DNA of 64,000 nucleotides from Plasmodium brasilianum (GCF_023973825.1 NC_090120.1:1079001-1143000), one strand, 5' to 3'. Shown: positions 31,917-48,754, counted from the first letter of the stretch. Numbers and translations: made by a program. Notes: generated by a model not told the origin, from the sequence alone.

Positions 31917-34900
31917 ATGGATGACAGTACCTATACAAGTTGCTATAACGAAAAGCAAAAGAATTCTTATAACCTTTTTAGCAATATAACAAAATTTTGT
32001 TGCAATAGAAGTTATTCTAGCTCTCTGGTTGTTGATGAAAGATATATCAAATTGATTAGTGACAGATATTATGAAGACCCAACTAATAATGAATGCGAAG
32101 ATAAATTAAAAGATCAATACAGTGATGATTTTTTTCTAGGCAAAAGCAATTTTAATCTAAGTAATAAAGGAAAACATATAAACCAATGCGATACACCACC
32201 AAAATTAATGACTGATTTGAAGGAAAAGCCCAGGAATAATTGTAAAGAGATATACGTTAAAAATGAAACAGATAATTATATTTATTCGTGTGAACAACCC
32301 ATACATATGATTAAAAAAAATAGCTCTTTTTATTATAATATTCCTGTTCATATCCCTAATGATACTATATCGGATGAAGTAGAGTTAAAAAGGGGATCTA
32401 ACAACGAGACTGTAAAGCTACACAATAATGGAATTTATATAAACAAAAACGTTATAAAAGATAAAAATGAGGAAACTATTTCAAAATACAAGTGCCAAAA
32501 ATCAAAGGCAATTAACAGTAAAAGCAATGAATATAAAAAAAACTATTGTATGGACAAAATAAGAATATGTAAGCAAAGAGAAAAAGATGTATATAGGGGA
32601 ACTTATATCCATAATGGAGAAAAATTTGTTTATAACGGTCTAACCGTAGGACATAACTCAATCAAAAAATGTAATGATACGAAAGAGGAGTTACTATTTG
32701 GTAAAATAAACACATCAACTGGAATGGAAGACAACAAGGAGGACAATAAATTAGAAAATTTGGTAAAAGATTCAATTATAGTTCGTAATGATAAATATGG
32801 AGCATACGAAAAGAAATTCATCTGTTCACCATCAGGGAGGAAAAGTAATGGAAATGAAAAATGCTTAACTGTAGATAAATCTTTTAACAGTACATATAAA
32901 AAAACAAGCTTCATTCCTTCAAATTCAATAATAGCCAATGATGAAAATGATCAAGGAATTAACTGTTCTACCGTACTGCAGCCAATTATAAAAACAGAAG
33001 AAAAATTATTGTTCCTTGATAAATTCTGTCAAACGATTCGAAGAAAAAAGGGGAAAAAAATAAGAAGAAAAAAAAAAAACAGGATTAAAATAAAAAGAGG
33101 AATCAAACTTTTTCGAAAAAATAAAAATAATAAAATTATAAAATTTAATTTAAAAAGAACAAAAGACTATAGTAAGAAAAGATTAGGAATTAGAAAAAGG
33201 AAGTCTATAAAGACAAAGTATGTAAAAAATTCCGAAAAAAGTGACTACCAGAAAAAACAAAAGAAAAAACAAAAGATCAAAAATAACCTAAAAGAGAGTT
33301 ATATATATGGAGAAAAAAGTAAAAAAAGGAATAAATTAAGCTCAAAAAAATCTAGGGTACATGCAACAAAGTTATCAAATATAAAGACAAGAAAAGAAGT
33401 CATATCAAACGTAAAGAAGAATAAGAATTCCACCATGTTTCAGCATAATCTGCTTCCTAAGAATGACAATACCTCTAAGCAAAAGAAATATACAAAAGAT
33501 GAATCCTACAGATTAAAAAAATTAACTAATAAAATTTCAAATACTCATGACGAAAAAATGAAAAACATTTATGAACAAGGTAATAACAAAATATACAATA
33601 TAGTACCAAAGATAAATATAGAAAAGTTGAATGAAATTAATAATACGCTGGTAACACAAAATTGCATCAGTAGAAGCAATAGCAAAAATTTATTAAGTGT
33701 AGAACGTGAAATGAGTTCCACTATATGTGCTGCATTGGATAGAAATATAACCTATACTTGCAATGATAAAATGTTTGTTAAAAATTATAAGAACGATTTA
33801 GACAATTCAAATTTATATGATAAAATTGAGGATACTTCATACAGAATATTTACTTTAGAACGAAATATTTCAGAATCTAAAAAGAGTATTCAGCTTTCTA
33901 ACACCACGAATGACAATGATTATATCGTGAACGTTAAAGATGTTAGTTATACGAAGAATGGGAACAGTCAGTATTTCCAAAAAAAATATAGAAGCACAAA
34001 TAAAAATGACTGCAACACAAAATCAAGCAGTAGTAATTCTGAAAATTTTATTAATATAAAAGCACTATGTGAGAATGACTTATGCGACCCTCATCAGAGT
34101 AACTTATATGAGGAATCTAAAAAAAAAAATTTGGTCTATTTGGAAGAAACTCCTACTAGAAACAATAGTAGCACCAGTAGCAGCTGTAATGGTAATGATG
34201 ACAGTGACAAAACTAATTTCCAAGTACATCGTGAAAATGTAGAACAAGCATTACTCAAATATCAAGAGGAATATAACAATAACATAAATTGTGGTGAGTT
34301 AACACTGAGGATTTTAAAAAAGCTAGCTGACATTTTGAGTGATAGAGATGAATATATATATTCGAATAAGCTTGATATAGAAAAACATGACAAATGTGCC
34401 ATAAACAAGAGTAGTAAAAAATTAGAAGAAAAAATATCAATAAATGGTAATTTTGACAAATGTGAGGAATGTAATTTATTTCATTCTAAAAGGGAAAAAA
34501 AAAATTATGTCAAAAGCAAAAGTTGTGATTCTTTTTTTAGCAGAACTTTTTTTACCACAAATGAAGAGCACACAAATTTGGTTCTCAAGTTTTTGGGTAA
34601 AGGAAGAAATATAAGGGATAATAATAAAAATATGTTTTTATTTAATTCAAATCTATTGCATCAGCGCTCCCTTTTTATGGCGCAAGGAACGTATGTAAGT
34701 CAGGTGGTTTATATACTAAATTCTATCATATTTTACTCTAATAAACTAAAAAATTTGCTAAATTTCTCTATCAAGAGAGGATATGCAAATTTCTACTCTT
34801 TAGAAGTTAAATTTTTTATGCTTTGTCTCATTAATTTAATTGAAAAATTTAAGACTAATAATTTTTCTACATGTTTGGAAAGAGTGTCAACCTTAATAAA

Positions 34901-36827
34901 CGAAGTATTAAAAAGGGCTAAAACCAATATACTGAAATTTCCCAGAAAAGCTGAAATTACAAAATTTGAATTGGTTGTTATAAAAATATACTTTATTGAG
35001 TTGCTCAAAATGTCGGCATTGTTGTCTTCACTGAAACAGGGTAGTAGAACAGGTTCTAAGTGTCTTTCACCTTCGCCATCATTAATATTATCTGCTTCTT
35101 CATTATCACTATCTGCATCATCGTTATCTGCATCATCGTTATCTGCATCATCGTTATCTGCGTCATCGTTATCTATTTCATCATTGTCAAAACCATGGAA
35201 AATGTGTTATCGTTTTTGTGATCATCTTGAACAAACCGTTTCTGTGTGTGACGTAAAACAAACGAGTAAGCTACTCACTGATATAGTACTTACAGAGAGA
35301 GAAATAAATGAAGTATATAAAAAGAACGAAGAAAGTACGGGTAAGAAATCTTTTCATCCATGTTCATCATTCTATGAAACAGGAAGAAGCGGTAGTAGTA
35401 GTAGTAGTAGTAGTAGTAGCAGTAGTAGCAGTAGTAGCAGTAACAGTGGGAGTACCATTTGGAAGAAGTTGTACAAGGAAATTAACAAAAAGTATGAGGC
35501 GAATTCTAAAAACGAGGAAAACATGAACTTAAAAATAGAAACACATTTAGGTGAAAATGAAAAATATTTAAAAAAAATGAATTTCTTACATACAGATAAG
35601 CATATTAGAAGAGATGTATACCATGGCCTGATTCCTATGGAACATGACCAAAAGTTGGAAAGCCCCAACATGCATAATAATAGTAATTATAACAGTAATA
35701 GAAACAGGAATAAAAGTAGCAATAATAACAGCAATAAAAACAGAAGTAGTAGCGATAATAGCAGCATTAAGGACTTGAATGATCCTTACATTTTAATGAA
35801 AATTCTGAAGATAAACTTGCTACAGCTAACACGGTATAACAATGATAAAATGAATTATTTAATTTTGTTGATGAAATATTTAAACAAGTTAAGATATATA
35901 TATAAGGTAAACAAATATATCCCATTTAATAAGAAAAACCGAACAAATGCAGTTAATGATATTAGAAAATTAATAGTAAACATTAATGAGGAGAAAAATC
36001 TATTGATGAAAGAAAATGAAACCTTTCTTTATATACAAACATTAAAATCTATTAAGACAAAGCAAAACAAATTAGAACAACAAATAATAGAAATTTTAGA
36101 GGTATTTTTTGAAAATAATTTTCACAATAATGATGACATTAATAGCAGTACTCACAAGCATGATAATGTTGACAATTTCGAAAAGGCTACATACGTGGAG
36201 AAGCGAAAAGGAAAGAAGTTTAAGACTGATATAGGTAGTTACAGGAATAGAGATATTTGCAGGGATAAAATAAAAACAAAGCACCCTACTACTACTGCTA
36301 CCACTGCTATCACTACCGATACTATTACTACTAATAACGAACATGATGATGAAAAAAAAGCACAAGTTATGCATGATAACAACTGCTACTACATTGATGA
36401 AACAGAACAATTACAGCAATTAAACCATTTCTTAAATAGTATTATTATATCCTGTAAAAATGATGAAATATTACAGAAGCCAAATTATCATTATGCTATG
36501 CTGAAGAAATATAATCAAGAATTATCCCTGATGAATGATCTTCATAGAAATGATAACACGTTAACTATAGATCGTTTAGATCATATGACTGTTTGTGATT
36601 TTGCTAACCATGTGTATTTTTATATTAAAAGAACTAAATTTAACAACAAATTCGGAAAGATAAAAAAAAAAAATTATAACAGTTTTCAGAAGAGTCAAGG
36701 GAGGAAAGGTACAGTACTTCAAGCATTACATGACTTTTATTTACAAAATGATGGAGATAATACAGTAATTAATGGTAATCTTAATGCTAATGATGATGTT
36801 ACTTATACTTTTGAAGTATGCCCTTGA
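31917..36827 (+). CDS. Large Plasmodium protein of unknown function
   Basis: A 1636-residue single-exon protein starting at ATG 31917. I recognise no family. No signal peptide or clear membrane segment is seen. The first 370 residues are Asn/Lys-rich. Residues about 375-475 are very basic (runs of KKGKKIRRKKKNRIK type), probably a nuclear or nucleic-acid-binding stretch. The most regular, least biased part is about 900-1060, from the LVLKFLGKGRNIRDNNKNMF region through a helical segment with NLIEKFKTNN. It is followed by an SASSL repeat (about 1055-1092), a poly-Ser run (about 1158-1178), an Asn/Ser stretch near 1252-1285, and helical, coiled-coil-like residues about 1290-1400. The last 60 residues include DRLDHMTVCDFANHVYFYIK. 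Nuclear role is only a guess from the basic region. Confidence 0.85.
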   Translation: MDDSTYTSCYNEKQKNSYNLFSNITKFCCNRSYSSSLVVDERYIKLISDRYYEDPTNNECEDKLKDQYSDDFFLGKSNFNLSNKGKHINQCDTPPKLMTDLKEKPRNNCKEIYVKNETDNYIYSCEQPIHMIKKNSSFYYNIPVHIPNDTISDEVELKRGSNNETVKLHNNGIYINKNVIKDKNEETISKYKCQKSKAINSKSNEYKKNYCMDKIRICKQREKDVYRGTYIHNGEKFVYNGLTVGHNSIKKCNDTKEELLFGKINTSTGMEDNKEDNKLENLVKDSIIVRNDKYGAYEKKFICSPSGRKSNGNEKCLTVDKSFNSTYKKTSFIPSNSIIANDENDQGINCSTVLQPIIKTEEKLLFLDKFCQTIRRKKGKKIRRKKKNRIKIKRGIKLFRKNKNNKIIKFNLKRTKDYSKKRLGIRKRKSIKTKYVKNSEKSDYQKKQKKKQKIKNNLKESYIYGEKSKKRNKLSSKKSRVHATKLSNIKTRKEVISNVKKNKNSTMFQHNLLPKNDNTSKQKKYTKDESYRLKKLTNKISNTHDEKMKNIYEQGNNKIYNIVPKINIEKLNEINNTLVTQNCISRSNSKNLLSVEREMSSTICAALDRNITYTCNDKMFVKNYKNDLDNSNLYDKIEDTSYRIFTLERNISESKKSIQLSNTTNDNDYIVNVKDVSYTKNGNSQYFQKKYRSTNKNDCNTKSSSSNSENFINIKALCENDLCDPHQSNLYEESKKKNLVYLEETPTRNNSSTSSSCNGNDDSDKTNFQVHRENVEQALLKYQEEYNNNINCGELTLRILKKLADILSDRDEYIYSNKLDIEKHDKCAINKSSKKLEEKISINGNFDKCEECNLFHSKREKKNYVKSKSCDSFFSRTFFTTNEEHTNLVLKFLGKGRNIRDNNKNMFLFNSNLLHQRSLFMAQGTYVSQVVYILNSIIFYSNKLKNLLNFSIKRGYANFYSLEVKFFMLCLINLIEKFKTNNFSTCLERVSTLINEVLKRAKTNILKFPRKAEITKFELVVIKIYFIELLKMSALLSSLKQGSRTGSKCLSPSPSLILSASSLSLSASSLSASSLSASSLSASSLSISSLSKPWKMCYRFCDHLEQTVSVCDVKQTSKLLTDIVLTEREINEVYKKNEESTGKKSFHPCSSFYETGRSGSSSSSSSSSSSSSSSSNSGSTIWKKLYKEINKKYEANSKNEENMNLKIETHLGENEKYLKKMNFLHTDKHIRRDVYHGLIPMEHDQKLESPNMHNNSNYNSNRNRNKSSNNNSNKNRSSSDNSSIKDLNDPYILMKILKINLLQLTRYNNDKMNYLILLMKYLNKLRYIYKVNKYIPFNKKNRTNAVNDIRKLIVNINEEKNLLMKENETFLYIQTLKSIKTKQNKLEQQIIEILEVFFENNFHNNDDINSSTHKHDNVDNFEKATYVEKRKGKKFKTDIGSYRNRDICRDKIKTKHPTTTATTAITTDTITTNNEHDDEKKAQVMHDNNCYYIDETEQLQQLNHFLNSIIISCKNDEILQKPNYHYAMLKKYNQELSLMNDLHRNDNTLTIDRLDHMTVCDFANHVYFYIKRTKFNNKFGKIKKKNYNSFQKSQGRKGTVLQALHDFYLQNDGDNTVINGNLNANDDVTYTFEVCP
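35081..35190 (+). repeat. Coding SASSL repeat
   Basis: About six 15-base units encode Ser-Ala-Ser-Ser-Leu with small variants, inside the 1636-residue protein. A separate AGT/AGC Ser run lies at 35390-35450. Confidence 0.85.
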
Positions 36828-37379
36828 AAGGGAATTTTTGGAAGTATTAATTTCCCACATGAAACATTCACATCCCTATCATGGGTTAGAGTCGTTGTAA
36901 ACCAAATGTATGAAGTATACTCAATATGATACTTTTAGTAAAAAAAAAAAAAAAAAAAAATATTTTAAAATATAATGATGAAATATGCTAGCAATAAAAC
37001 AGCTCATTTAATAGCGGGGAATAAATACGATGGCACATTCCATGAGTAACTTAAAAAGGGGAAAAAAACTGCTTTACTGTTTTTATCTCTATATTAATTA
37101 GACTATTAAGCTAAACCATTTTTCTTATTTTAAATTTGAAAAAAATAGTACACATACTAGATGAAAGGTATGGGATACAACTTGTATTAATCATATATAT
37201 CCATCTTAAATCAAATTCAATAAAAAAATATAAAATAATAAGCAATTTACATTGTCGTAGTTCCATTGTGTTTACATGTGGTGATAGGCCTTATTAATAT
37301 TTAAGAGAGTAATGTACTTTTTCCATTTAGTACTTGCGCTGATTACTCTTAAATGAACAACAATTATATGTGAACACCC

Positions 37380-37411
<32 letters not shown>

Positions 37412-39944
37412 GTATGTGTATGTGAGTGCATATATGTATGCGAGTGTATATGTATATGTGTACGTGTATGTATATGCGTGTGTGGGGTGAGCATCTTTAA
37501 TATACAAAGCAATTCCGAGCGTGCGGTGAATTTTGAGCTACTTCAGCACGTTCTGTATACATTAGTGCTTTGCGTAATTGAACATATATATATATATATA
37601 TGCAAGGACGTACATGTAATAAATACATATACATATATGTGTACACATGTGTACGCATGTATACGTGCATGTAATTTTACTTTACCTAATCTAGCTTAAT
37701 TTATACTAGTTCGATAAAGACATTTACATTTTCCTTATATCTTTTTTTACTTTTACGGGGGTATATATAATATGTACTATACCCTTTTTACATTACAATA
37801 AAATTTACAATGTGTATAGGCAGGTTTGTTTAAAAACCTTTTTTGCGATTACTCATTTAGATTTTCTTTAGGTAAATTTTAACACTGAAATGTGATAATA
37901 CGAATATGCACTTATTTTTATTTTTTATTTATTATTTATTATTTATTTTTTTTTTTTTTGAGGAACATAATTTTTTCGATTTTTTTGACTTTTTTTTCCA
38001 TATTCTTTTGTTCCTTGTTTTAATATAAAACTTTCAAGTAGTATTGTCCATTGGACACATTTTTCATTTGGCTACTTTTGAAATAAGTTATAACTGTATA
38101 ATAGTTGTTTAATAGTTGCTTAATAGTTGTTTAATAGTTGTTTAATAGTTGCTTAATAATTGTTTGATAGTTGTTTAATAACAGTTTAATAGTTAGTTAA
38201 TAACTATCTTATAAATATTTCATAGTTGCTTCCATATTTTGTTACCATCAGGGGTGTGTTAATTTATAAATTATAATTTGCTAAAAATAAACTTTTGCAA
38301 AATTATGTGAAATTGGATAAAATTTACAAAAGCATCAAGAAAATCGAAAATATCCAAAATATAAAAATAATGAATTCTTAAATTATTTAACCTTTTTTTT
38401 TTTTTTTTGAATAATTCGTGTGAAAATATCAAAAAAAATAAAAAATATTTGCGAAAAGATGTTCATTTGTTTGTGCTACATATTTACTCTTTACCATGAC
38501 GAAGCATTTGCACATTCCCCTTTTTATTTATTTGAATATACTATTAATTTTCAAAGATAATTTTTTACTTGATCACATACTATTAAAATATATGAATGTG
38601 TAAAACGGTATTATAATATTTACACCTTTTCGGGGATTTGTTAAAATGCGACCAGTTTAAAATATTTAGACACGCGTAATAAACTTGTGAAATTTTTCCG
38701 CATTTTGTTTTTCCATTTTTCGTTTTGCTTTTTAGCTTTTACCTTTTACCTTTTACCTTTTTCCTTTTACCTTTTACCTTTTACTTCTTCCATTTTTCTT
38801 CTTTTTTTCCCTTTTCGTATTTCTTGTGTGCTATATGTCCTTATTTCCCTTTCATCAAAAATAGTAATGCAAATAATGTAATAGTTAAAACTATTAAATG
38901 GTGTTCCTAATATTTAAGCCGCCAAGAGTTTGCCTTATCAAATATATGTTTACCTTCTTATATGTTAAGTATGTAAAAGCATGGGTCATTTCTTTAAAAA
39001 AAAAAAAAAAAAAAAATCATTTTAAACATGCATATATATAGTTATATGTATATATGCATATACAAACATATATGACACATTTTGCAGTTGTAACAAACAT
39101 GTCTATATATGTGTATTATAATGTATGTTTTGAAATATTTCCCTAACGAATAGGAGAAAAAAAAAAAAAAATTTATTTTGAAATCATATTTTATACTTAA
39201 ACATAATTATTGTGCGTAATGACAAATTTTTAATAACATAAAAAGAAAAATGCATCATATGCAAAAGAAGCCAGAGGGATTAAATTATATCCTAGATATT
39301 ATATACATATTATATATATTAAATGTATTATATATTTTTAATTATTACTAATTTTTTTGTGTGCTTTTTGCATTTTACATGTAATGCCTTTTTTTTTTTT
39401 TTTTTTTTTTTGCCTCTTTCCGTTAAATGTATTTTGTGCGAATAAGCATTTTTAACACATTTTGTGGAATGCATATTGAACAAACGGCAATAATTTAAAA
39501 AAAAAAAAAAAGAGAGGGATATATATACATTTGAGCATACAAAATTCATTTTTCTTAACAATAATAGTGAAAATATTTTAAAGTGCGTGTAATTACAAAA
39601 TGAATAAAATAAAACAAGAGCACATACTTTTTCAGTATCACTCGTATAAATAAAAAGGTATTCAAAGTTATATTGTGTGTGTGCATATATATATATGTAT
39701 ACGTGTATATATGTATATATATGTATATATATTTGTATATACCTCTGTATGTGCATACTTCTGTACTTCCATTCACTTACACATATTTGTTATTTTGCTC
39801 CTTTAAGACCACGTAAGTACGACACGTACTAACTTCTTTTCCATTTTACATATTGCGCTTTACCGTTTACAAGTGAGTAGTGAGCGAACTTTACGAAGGG
39901 AAATAATCGAACAGTGCTTAGTATGAACAAACATTTTTCTTACA
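36828..39944. other. Intergenic region of 3.1 kb
   Basis: 3' flank of the large unknown gene and promoter side of the DnaJ-like gene. Contains poly-A (about 36940-36960), TA and TATG(C/T)GTGTA repeats (37380-37480), an 11-bp TTAATAGTTG(T/C) array (38098-38200), a CCTTTTA repeat (38735-38785), poly-A (39000) and poly-T (39385-39410). Short frames, such as a 23-codon ATG frame at about 37030, have no other support. Confidence 0.55.
38098..38205. repeat. 11-bp TTAATAGTTG(T/C) repeat
   Basis: About nine degenerate copies of an 11-base unit upstream of the DnaJ-like gene. No coding role. Confidence 0.8.
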
Positions 39945-41990
39945 ATGGTAGTGAATAATGAGGAGGTAAACATAATGAATGAAAGTGAGTTGAAGAAAGT
40001 ATATTGTGAGCATTTTATTGATGAACTGAATGATGAAGAATTAATGTATAAAAAGGCTGTCGAAGATTTATTTTGTATTTATAAGTCTTTTGGTTTTATA
40101 TATTCAATAATAAAAAAGGCAAATTTATTGTTAAATAAGGAAAATGTTGATATGTTTTTAAAATCGTTAGTAAGTTTCATTGATGAACTTTTTCTTACTA
40201 ATCCAAATTTATTTGAACAAGACTTTACTAATGTGAAAGCTAGTTATGTAAGTAACAGCACGAGTAGTTTAGGTTCGAAAAAAAGAAGACTTGATTTTGA
40301 TGATGTGTATGGAATGAACAGCAGTGATGGTAATAACAGCGGTAATGTGAATAGCAATGTAAATAGCATTGTGAATGGCAGTGTGAACGGCAATGTTGAT
40401 GGCAGCAGTTGCAATGGTAACTCTTTTATAAATCTCGTAACCAAAGCGTACGTAGAAGAATTACTTAAAGACATAAACAACATTGATGAGAATTTCAGTG
40501 AAACCAATTCCGAGGATTTTTTATTTATTGTTAAAAATATTTTAAAAATGCGAAATGTAATTGAGACGGAACAAGTTAAAAGTCGTATTGAAAAAATAAA
40601 GAATATTTTAACCATCGGAAAAAATATCTTTCAAAAAGATGAATTTTTAGAGGATATTACTGGGAATACAAATAAAAAGAGTGTACATGAATACATTGAT
40701 GAAATGAGCAAAAAATTAAAGACAATCGAACCTGATATTATAGCTATAGTATATAAGCAAAATTTTTGGTATAAAAATATTCTGAACAAGTCAGAATATG
40801 ACAGCATAAATTCTATACTAAATTTAGATTTAGAAGCAGAAAATGAAAAAATTGAACAGGTTTATACAGATGTTATATTATTATTAAGTGAAAAAATGAC
40901 ACAAAATAAAGATTTCTTAATAGCAAAGGAAAAGTTAGAAAGATTAAAATCTAGTTATGATGCAGAAGTTCAACGAAAGTTACAACAAGAAATGGAGATG
41001 ACTAAAAAATTAGAGGATAAAAGAAAAGCAGTACAATTTATTCTAGATAGATATAATGAATATTCATGGTTTGATAAAAATTCTCCTAAGAAACATTCCT
41101 TTTATATCTTGGGTATAAACCCTAGAGTTGTAACAGAAGAACAACTAAAAAGCTTTGGTAAACGATTAAAACACATACTACATCCGGATAAAGAACCTAA
41201 CAAGGAATGGAAAAAAAAAGCTGAATCTGCTTTTAAGGAAGCATCATTAGCTATCTTGGGTTGTCAACAAGAGTTCAAAACTAAGGTTCTCAGGAATCTT
41301 GAACCAGGACCTGTTGCTCCATATTTGTCCTTAATTAAAATTGATATATGTCAAGAAGAAACGGGAGAAAAGATAAATACCTCAAGCACGGAGCCGAGTG
41401 GCCAAAGCGGTCAAACTGATAACACATCTCAGAGTAACGGTTCACTCCCTCAATACTACCCAACCCAAGCCTACTACCCCAAATTTGACTTAAAATGTGT
41501 GGATCAGAAAATAGGGACCATCCTTATTGACATAAAATGTCCTGTTCAACTAGGCTTAATAAAAAAGGTTATATTATATGTGCATAGACCTATTTATGGA
41601 AATGAACCCATGAATTTAATTCCTGAAGACTCTTTTTTATCCTATAAAAAAGAACAAAATATTAATGTAAAAAATTTAAATCAATCTATAGAAGCCAGAG
41701 TCGATTTTGTACAACCGTTAGAAATTGCTTCTTCTACAAAATATTATATAGGAATACAATTAATAGCAGAAAGGGGTAATACTATGATTAATTGGAATTC
41801 TATTAATATCACTTTACATAAATTTAGTAATAAAAACATTATTAAAAAGTTGTTATCATCTTTTGTAAATGCACCATTTATTAATCAAGCTCATTTAAAT
41901 TCTGCGCTGTCTAATGATAACAAAGAAGAGATGACAAGATTTTTAAATGAGTGTATTTCTTCAGCTAAAATATGGGCACAAACGGTATAA
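39945..41990 (+). CDS. DnaJ-domain protein with internal J domain
   Basis: A 681-residue protein starting at ATG 39945. The J domain lies in the middle (about 383-440): FYILGINPRVVTEEQLKSF, then LKHILHPDKEPNKEWKKKAE with the HPD motif near residue 412 that stimulates Hsp70 ATPase. A helical, probably coiled-coil stretch (about 320-375, KEKLERLKSSYDAEVQ and MTKKLEDKRKAV) precedes it. No Gly/Phe region, no CxxCxGxG zinc repeats and no signal peptide are seen, so it is a type III (class C) co-chaperone, probably cytosolic or nuclear. A Ser/Asn repeat insertion lies at about 100-160. The C-terminal 200 residues (from FDLKCVDQKIGTILIDI) look beta-rich and I do not recognise them. The client is unknown. 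Confidence 0.85.
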   Translation: MVVNNEEVNIMNESELKKVYCEHFIDELNDEELMYKKAVEDLFCIYKSFGFIYSIIKKANLLLNKENVDMFLKSLVSFIDELFLTNPNLFEQDFTNVKASYVSNSTSSLGSKKRRLDFDDVYGMNSSDGNNSGNVNSNVNSIVNGSVNGNVDGSSCNGNSFINLVTKAYVEELLKDINNIDENFSETNSEDFLFIVKNILKMRNVIETEQVKSRIEKIKNILTIGKNIFQKDEFLEDITGNTNKKSVHEYIDEMSKKLKTIEPDIIAIVYKQNFWYKNILNKSEYDSINSILNLDLEAENEKIEQVYTDVILLLSEKMTQNKDFLIAKEKLERLKSSYDAEVQRKLQQEMEMTKKLEDKRKAVQFILDRYNEYSWFDKNSPKKHSFYILGINPRVVTEEQLKSFGKRLKHILHPDKEPNKEWKKKAESAFKEASLAILGCQQEFKTKVLRNLEPGPVAPYLSLIKIDICQEETGEKINTSSTEPSGQSGQTDNTSQSNGSLPQYYPTQAYYPKFDLKCVDQKIGTILIDIKCPVQLGLIKKVILYVHRPIYGNEPMNLIPEDSFLSYKKEQNINVKNLNQSIEARVDFVQPLEIASSTKYYIGIQLIAERGNTMINWNSINITLHKFSNKNIIKKLLSSFVNAPFINQAHLNSALSNDNKEEMTRFLNECISSAKIWAQTV

Positions 41991-42822
41991 ATAAAATTTT
42001 GGGCATCTTTTGCTCCTTTATCCAAAAACCATGTTTTTAACTATGATGCCTATTATAACATGTATGATGCGCATGATATGCAGTTTTGATCTCACACAGC
42101 AAGCGCATACCCACGCACATGCCTATGCATGCGTACAAACGCATACTTCTATACGTACACATACCTATACAGGTGCACATATGTATACACTTACATATAC
42201 ACATGCGCGTATGCATAACTTCGGATCCGACTTTAAACGCTTCTAAAGAGAAGAATGTGATGGCATGCAACTGCGAATTCGCGTCCTATACTTTAAATTT
42301 ATTCGTTCATATCTTTTTCTTTTTTTTATCAATCGCTTGTTAAAACAAATTCCATGCGTACAACATAATTTTATGCATATTTACGTATTCCTTATTGAAA
42401 AAAAAAAAAAAATAAATAAATAAAATAAAATAAAATAAAAGAATAAATAAATAAATAAAATAAGAAAATTTTTTAAATCACATAAGCGTTTTTTTGTAAA
42501 TTTAAAATTATATGTGCATTTAATACCCATACTGATTCCTCCTTTTGTTCTACCTCCAGCTGTCAGCTTCCAACTTCCAACTTCCAATTTTACAAATGAA
42601 AACAAAATTTTAACATTTAACTTAATTACACTCGTGCTTACCTGCAGTTCCCACAATATGTGCAAATCCTACTTTGTAACATCAAAACCTTCTTGTTTCG
42701 TTTGAAAGATCATATGGATAACACACTCATACGCAAGGACATATATTATCACTCCTTTTACTTTTCTGGAGCTATATGTTTTGACGTTGCATTGGTAAGA
42801 TATACTCTCTTAAGCGCGTCGT
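41991..42822. other. Convergent spacer between DnaJ-like and PRP43 genes
   Basis: Shared 3' flank. CACATAC/GTATGC-type repeats lie at 42100-42215, an AAATAAAATAAAAT repeat at 42405-42470, and short CAGCTTCCAACTTCCAACTTCCAA repeats at about 42560-42590. No gene seen. Confidence 0.65.
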
Positions 42823-47701
<4,879 letters not shown>

Positions 47702-48754
47702 ATGTGGTTTGGACAACTCGTCATTGGTCCACCCGGATCTGGAAAATCGACATATATAGCTGGCGTTGAACATATATTAAAACAGATAAATAGAAAATTA
47801 CTGATAATAAATTTAGATCCGTTTATAGAAAATGATGTATACCAAGCGAATGTAAATATTAGCAATTTAGTTGATATAAATAAAGTGTTTACTGAGTTAG
47901 GGTTAGGTCCGAATGGCACTTTAATATATTGTATGGAATATCTTTTAACGAATTTTGATTGGTTAGAAGAAAAATTAAATGAACATAAGGACAGTTATTT
48001 ACTTATCGATACCCCAGGTCAAGTAGAATTATATACACATAATGATGCCTTAAGAAATATTGTTATAAAATTAAGTAAACTGAATTGTAGGTTAACATCT
48101 GTTCATATTGTGGATAGTACATTATGTGCAGACAATTATAAATATATTAGCTCTTTACTGTTATCCTTATGTAGTCAAATACATTTAGAGCTACCACATG
48201 TTAATGTTTTTTCAAAAATTGATTTATTAAAATATTTTAAAATGGATTTAAATTTTCCATTAAGTTATTATGTTGAAGCACAAAATTTGAGCCAGCTTAT
48301 GCTTTATGCAAAATATCAAAATTATTCCTCATCCGATTCGGAAGAAGAACCAGATAAAGGTAAAGATAAAGAAAAAAAAGGGGCAGATACCAACTTTGTG
48401 CTTATAAAAAATGATATAAAAGATGGTCATATAAAAAACGTTAAAAAGAATTATTGCAAATATTCAAATAAATTTTTAAAATTAAATGAATATATATGTG
48501 AAACTGTGGAAGACTATAACATAATAAATTTTGCGTTGCTAGATATACAAGATAAATATAGTGTTTTAAAATTATTAAAAATAATTGACGGAGCTAATGG
48601 ATTTAGGTATAGTTCTATTTACTCAGAATATACACTATTTGATACGTACGTCGAATCAATTGAATATGACTGTGATGACATTCAAGAAAAAATGATTGAC
48701 GTTTCGGATGAGGAGATTATGAAAACATTACCCATGAACCGTTCTAGTGAGTAA
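47702..48754 (+). CDS. GPN2: GPN-loop GTPase 2
   Basis: A 350-residue GTPase. The P-loop GPPGSGKST is at residues 9-17, NLDP at 37-40, the defining Gly-Pro-Asn loop at 69-71 (GLGPNGTLIYCMEYL), DTPGQVEL (switch II/G3) at 103-110, VDST, and the G4 motif SKID at 171-174. The ELPHVN segment before SKID and the FGQ start fit GPN2 rather than GPN1 or GPN3. GPN GTPases act in the cytoplasm in assembly and nuclear import of RNA polymerase II and III. A Plasmodium insertion with acidic and Lys-rich residues (about 215-240, SSSDSEEEPDKGKDKEKKG) interrupts the C-terminal half. Start at ATG 47702 puts the P-loop at the usual distance from the N terminus. Confidence 0.92.
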   Translation: MWFGQLVIGPPGSGKSTYIAGVEHILKQINRKLLIINLDPFIENDVYQANVNISNLVDINKVFTELGLGPNGTLIYCMEYLLTNFDWLEEKLNEHKDSYLLIDTPGQVELYTHNDALRNIVIKLSKLNCRLTSVHIVDSTLCADNYKYISSLLLSLCSQIHLELPHVNVFSKIDLLKYFKMDLNFPLSYYVEAQNLSQLMLYAKYQNYSSSDSEEEPDKGKDKEKKGADTNFVLIKNDIKDGHIKNVKKNYCKYSNKFLKLNEYICETVEDYNIINFALLDIQDKYSVLKLLKIIDGANGFRYSSIYSEYTLFDTYVESIEYDCDDIQEKMIDVSDEEIMKTLPMNRSSE

